Below, one piece after another: positions 61,907 to 64,000 of a stretch of 64,000 nt of DNA. Position 1 is the stretch's first letter. Every line of letters begins with the position of its first letter. The notes beneath the pieces were generated by a model. The model made no database searches, was not told the origin of the DNA, and worked only from the letters and a program-made list of their open reading frames with translations. This stretch comes from an uncultured Duncaniella sp. (lineage in GTDB: Bacteria > Bacteroidota > Bacteroidia > Bacteroidales > Muribaculaceae). The position numbers and the translations under genes were made by a program. The stretch covers positions 67,103 to 131,102 of the forward strand of contig CAJTJG010000007.1 of the NCBI GenBank assembly GCA_910576785.1, in the 5' to 3' direction.

Positions 61907-62983
61907 TTATTTTTCAAAATTTTTATTGAAGAATTCCACAATGCGGTTGAATGGAATGATGTCCATGCGGTCATACAGGTCGGTGTGACTTGCGCCGGGA
62001 ATGACTACAAATTCCTTGTTGTCTCCTTTAAGAAGAGCGAAAGCATCCTTGCCGAAATAGAAGGAATGGGCCTTGTCGCCATGAACTATCATCACGGCAT
62101 TCTCCAACTCACCGGCATATTCAAAGAACTTGAAATTGAGGAACGGTAGGGGAGAGGTGGTGTTGAAACCGCCGTTGGAGTTGAGCGACCGTTTGTGATA
62201 GCCTCTTTCGGTGGTCTTGTAGTAGTCGTAATAGTCTTTCACAAATTGTGGCGCATCATCGGGGAGAGGGTCAACAACTCCGCCGCCGAGTTTATAGGAG
62301 CCATTACGGTAGTCTTCGGTACGTTGGGCGCACAGGGCGGCACGTTTGGCGTTGCGCTGTGCGGTGGAGTTCTCGCTGTCGAAATAGCCGTTGGCGTTTA
62401 CGCGCGTCATATCGTACATTGTTGAGGCTACCGTAGCTTTGATGCGCGGGTCGTTGATTGCAGCTTGAATTGCAATGCCTCCCCAGCCGCATATTCCGAG
62501 GATACCGACCTTTTCAGGGTTTACATCGTCGCGGCAAAGCAGATAGTCAACCGCCGCACTGAAATCCTCCGTGTTGATGTCGGGAGAAGCGATATAGCGA
62601 GGTTCGCCACCGCTTTCACCGGTATAAGACGGGTCGAAAGCGATTGTAAGCAAACCGTTTTCAGCCAACTTTTGTGCGTAGAGGCCGGACACTTGCTCCT
62701 TGACTGCCCCGAATGGGCCGCTGACAGCAATAGCCGGAAGTTTGCCTGTGGCATTCTTAGGTATGTACAGGTCTGCGGCGAGAGTTATACCGTAGCGGTT
62801 ACGGAAAGTTACCTTGCTGTGGTTTACTTTTTCGCTTTGAGGAAATGTTTTGTCCCATTCCTGAACGAGTGAAAGATTCTCTGTTTTCATCATGTTATAA
62901 GGGTTTTCTGATTCTGCTTTTACCGGGAGTACCATAGCTGATACAATTGTCGCCAAAACTCCTAAAAATAGTTTTGCTTTCAT
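61907..62983 (-). CDS. Secreted alpha/beta hydrolase (dienelactone-hydrolase-like)
   Basis: From the ATG at 62983 the protein is 358 residues with a signal peptide (KAKLFLGVLATIVSAM). The frame upstream of that ATG overlaps the acetyltransferase gene and is not part of it. The nucleophile elbow is GICGWGGIAI, with Cys as candidate nucleophile. Asp is in IVHGDKAHSF and His in IPGASHTDLYD. The fold is that of DLH-like or S9/S15-type hydrolases, acting on an ester or small peptide. Its ATG overlaps the upstream gene's stop (ATGA). Confidence 0.85.
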   Translation of the reverse strand: MKAKLFLGVLATIVSAMVLPVKAESENPYNMMKTENLSLVQEWDKTFPQSEKVNHSKVTFRNRYGITLAADLYIPKNATGKLPAIAVSGPFGAVKEQVSGLYAQKLAENGLLTIAFDPSYTGESGGEPRYIASPDINTEDFSAAVDYLLCRDDVNPEKVGILGICGWGGIAIQAAINDPRIKATVASTMYDMTRVNANGYFDSENSTAQRNAKRAALCAQRTEDYRNGSYKLGGGVVDPLPDDAPQFVKDYYDYYKTTERGYHKRSLNSNGGFNTTSPLPFLNFKFFEYAGELENAVMIVHGDKAHSFYFGKDAFALLKGDNKEFVVIPGASHTDLYDRMDIIPFNRIVEFFNKNFEK

Positions 62984-63552
62984 TCCTGTGGTATCTGTTT
63001 TATGAATTTTGCCGGGACACCTCCAACCATAGTATTGGGTGCTACATCTTTTGTCACGACCGCTCCTGCGGCAACAATGGCATTTTCGCCTATCGTCACG
63101 CCACTCAGTATTGTCACATTCGCACCTATCCACACGTTCCGTCCGATATGTATCGGAGCAGGAATATTGTCGGCGCGGTGCGAAGGGCGCGGGTCATGGT
63201 TGATCGTCGCCATCACACAGTTGTGACCGATAAGAGTATTGTCGCCGATATAGATGCCTCCGTGGTCTTGGAATTTGCATCCGGCATTGACAAAAACATT
63301 TTTGCCGAAATGGATATTCTTTCCAAAATCCGCCTGAAATGGGGCCATTACTCTTACCGACTGATGAACCTCGCAGCCTGTGAGTTCACAAAGAAGTGCG
63401 TTTCTCTCCTCATCGGTATGGGGATTGGTATTATAGTCGAGCATCAATCGTTGCGATTCAGCATAACACCTGTGCATCAGTTCGTGTGCCGCAGAACCGG
63501 TCGGGACTGTTTCACGACGCTCCATCATTTCAAGAAATTTATGTAATTCCAT
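62980..63552 (-). CDS. Maltose/galactoside O-acetyltransferase family (LacA/Maa-like)
   Basis: A 190-residue trimeric left-handed beta-helix enzyme of the xenobiotic/sugar acetyltransferase group. The hexapeptide repeats run from about 75 to 180 (IHIGRNVWIGANVTILSG, VTIGENAIVAAGAVVTKDV, GVPAKFIK). The catalytic His is in ATINHDPRPSH. The N-terminal helical region (HELMHRCYAESQRLML) matches the Mac domain. It transfers acetyl from acetyl-CoA to a sugar hydroxyl. It is the first gene of a two-gene minus-strand operon. A -7-like TAATTTTG lies at 63573-63580. Confidence 0.93.
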   Translation of the reverse strand: MELHKFLEMMERRETVPTGSAAHELMHRCYAESQRLMLDYNTNPHTDEERNALLCELTGCEVHQSVRVMAPFQADFGKNIHFGKNVFVNAGCKFQDHGGIYIGDNTLIGHNCVMATINHDPRPSHRADNIPAPIHIGRNVWIGANVTILSGVTIGENAIVAAGAVVTKDVAPNTMVGGVPAKFIKQIPQE

Positions 63553-63572
63553 ATCCCATTGATTTTACGATG

Positions 63573-63580
63573 CAAAATTA
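63573..63580 (-). promoter_or_regulatory. Promoter-like -7 element for the acetyltransferase
   Basis: TAATTTTG on the minus strand, about 20 bp upstream of the start codon at 63552. No good -33 was found. Confidence 0.45.
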
Positions 63581-63683
63581 CTTTGGTTCTGCGTGTGGAA
63601 AATACCACAAGCTTGGAAGTAATTACCAATTTCAATGATGAGGGGGAATTGGCAGTCATGGTGCTGATGTTACTAAAAATAGA

Positions 63684-63745
63684 TATTACTGTCCTTTAGG
63701 GTTTACGGATAGTAATAAATCTTTATAAATCAAGATCTTATAAAG
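63684..63745. other. Two adjacent inverted repeats in the intergenic region
   Basis: An 11-bp near-perfect hairpin (63684-63694 with 63707-63717) and an 8-bp one (CTTTATAA 63721-63728 with TTATAAAG 63738-63745). The rest of the 63553-63811 gap shows no gene. Confidence 0.4.
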
Positions 63746-63780
63746 TGCTAACACTTGCACATCAGTCACTTACGGACACG

Positions 63781-63808
63781 AAAAAAGGGCCACTTAAAAG
63801 TGACCCTT
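63781..63808 (-). terminator. Terminator of the tRNA-Lys gene
   Basis: On the minus strand, AAGGGTCACT pairs with AGTGGCCCTT (one G-T wobble) and is followed by six T (63781-63786 complement). Confidence 0.8.
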
Positions 63809-63811
63809 CTG

Positions 63812-63884
63812 TGATCCGCCTGGGGCTCGAACCCAGGACCCCAACATTAAAAGTGTTGTGCTCTACCAGCTGAGCTAGCGAATC
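63812..63884 (-). tRNA. tRNA-Lys (anticodon UUU)
   Basis: A 73-nt cloverleaf on the minus strand. Acceptor GATTCGC pairs with GCGGATC (one G-T); D arm AGCTCAGCTGGTAGAGC; anticodon loop CTTTTAA with TTT; T arm with GGTTCGAGCCC. CCA is not encoded. A promoter (63930-63961) precedes it and a terminator follows at 63781. Confidence 0.95.
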
Positions 63885-63929
63885 TCCTTGGGCTTGGGAG
63901 AGATAGTGTTGTTCCTCTCAAAAGCGATG

Positions 63930-63961
63930 CAAAGGTAGGCATTTATTTTTAATTGGCCAAA
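63930..63961 (-). promoter_or_regulatory. Promoter of the tRNA-Lys gene
   Basis: On the minus strand, TTTG (63958-63961), 20 bp, TACCTTTG (63930-63937), an exact match to the Bacteroidetes form. Confidence 0.7.
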
Positions 63962-64000
63962 TTTTTTTGTGTGTTTTTAGAGGCGGTGAATGAAAATGGG

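Noticed and set aside
62984..63133. Extension of the alpha/beta hydrolase frame upstream of 62983
   Set aside because: The added residues are Cys/Arg-rich out-of-frame acetyltransferase sequence; the ATG at 62983 starts a clear signal peptide.
1..64000. CRISPR array, insertion sequence or prophage
   Set aside because: No regularly spaced repeats, no transposase, no structural phage genes were seen; the only recombinase is the one at 23325.

Overview
The window looks like a chromosomal segment of a gut Bacteroidales bacterium. A Muribaculaceae-type organism is my best guess; the family is not proven by the sequence. The signs are SusC/SusD pairs, a hybrid two-component regulator, FimB/Mfa2-like and DUF4374 lipoproteins, a tRNA without encoded CCA, and many promoters of the Bacteroidetes form TTTG-N19/20-TAnnTTTG. 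I see no phage genes, insertion sequence, CRISPR array or rRNA.

Layout. 1-526: 3' end of an RND efflux pump gene. 713-5761: a three-gene operon (TonB receptor, DUF4374 lipoprotein, PepSY membrane protein) with the same order as the xenosiderophore system XusABC. 5901-7688: a cupin gene divergent from an HxlR regulator that is coupled to a DUF5131 gene. 7733-9487: a LytTR two-component pair. 9795-15726: a coiled-coil lipoprotein and a complete SusC/SusD pair. 15742-19951 (minus): a redox operon (ECF S-component, DUF1893, Tat aldo/keto reductase, fused 4Fe-4S membrane protein) headed by two gene remnants. 20067-23094 (minus): an outer-membrane receptor and a membrane-tethered winged-helix regulator with a three-copy, 11-bp-phased putative operator between them. 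23325-29189: a tyrosine recombinase, a probable invertible promoter segment, a SusC gene lacking its N-terminal part, and its SusD. 29442-48213: a hybrid two-component regulator and an eight-gene hemicellulose utilisation locus (SusC, SusD, a surface glycan-binding protein, GH5, three GH43, DUF4038). 48385-60883 (minus): an 11-gene operon of FHA proteins, two Ser/Thr kinases, a PP2C phosphatase, an FHA-protease, a WG-repeat protein, a beta-barrel, a FimB/Mfa2-like lipoprotein, an S41 protease and an unknown secreted protein. 61316-63884: DUF488, an alpha/beta hydrolase, a sugar O-acetyltransferase and tRNA-Lys.

Main discoveries. (1) The kinase/FHA operon is preceded by a 151-bp segment between perfect 20-bp inverted repeats. 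The segment holds a promoter that here points away from the operon. This is the architecture of an invertible, phase-variable promoter, apparently in the OFF state. (2) The same logic recurs beside the recombinase: two 27-bp direct repeats share 13-bp cores that are exact reverse complements, and a promoter between them points away from the truncated susC. (3) The hybrid regulator and the utilisation locus both carry GATACAT direct repeats at exactly 22-bp spacing, which predicts the regulator's operator and its target.

The kinase/FHA operon under a DNA switch is the best candidate for an undescribed system. It appears to join cytoplasmic phospho-signalling (kinases, phosphatase, FHA readers) to envelope components (periplasmic protease, barrel, lipoproteins).
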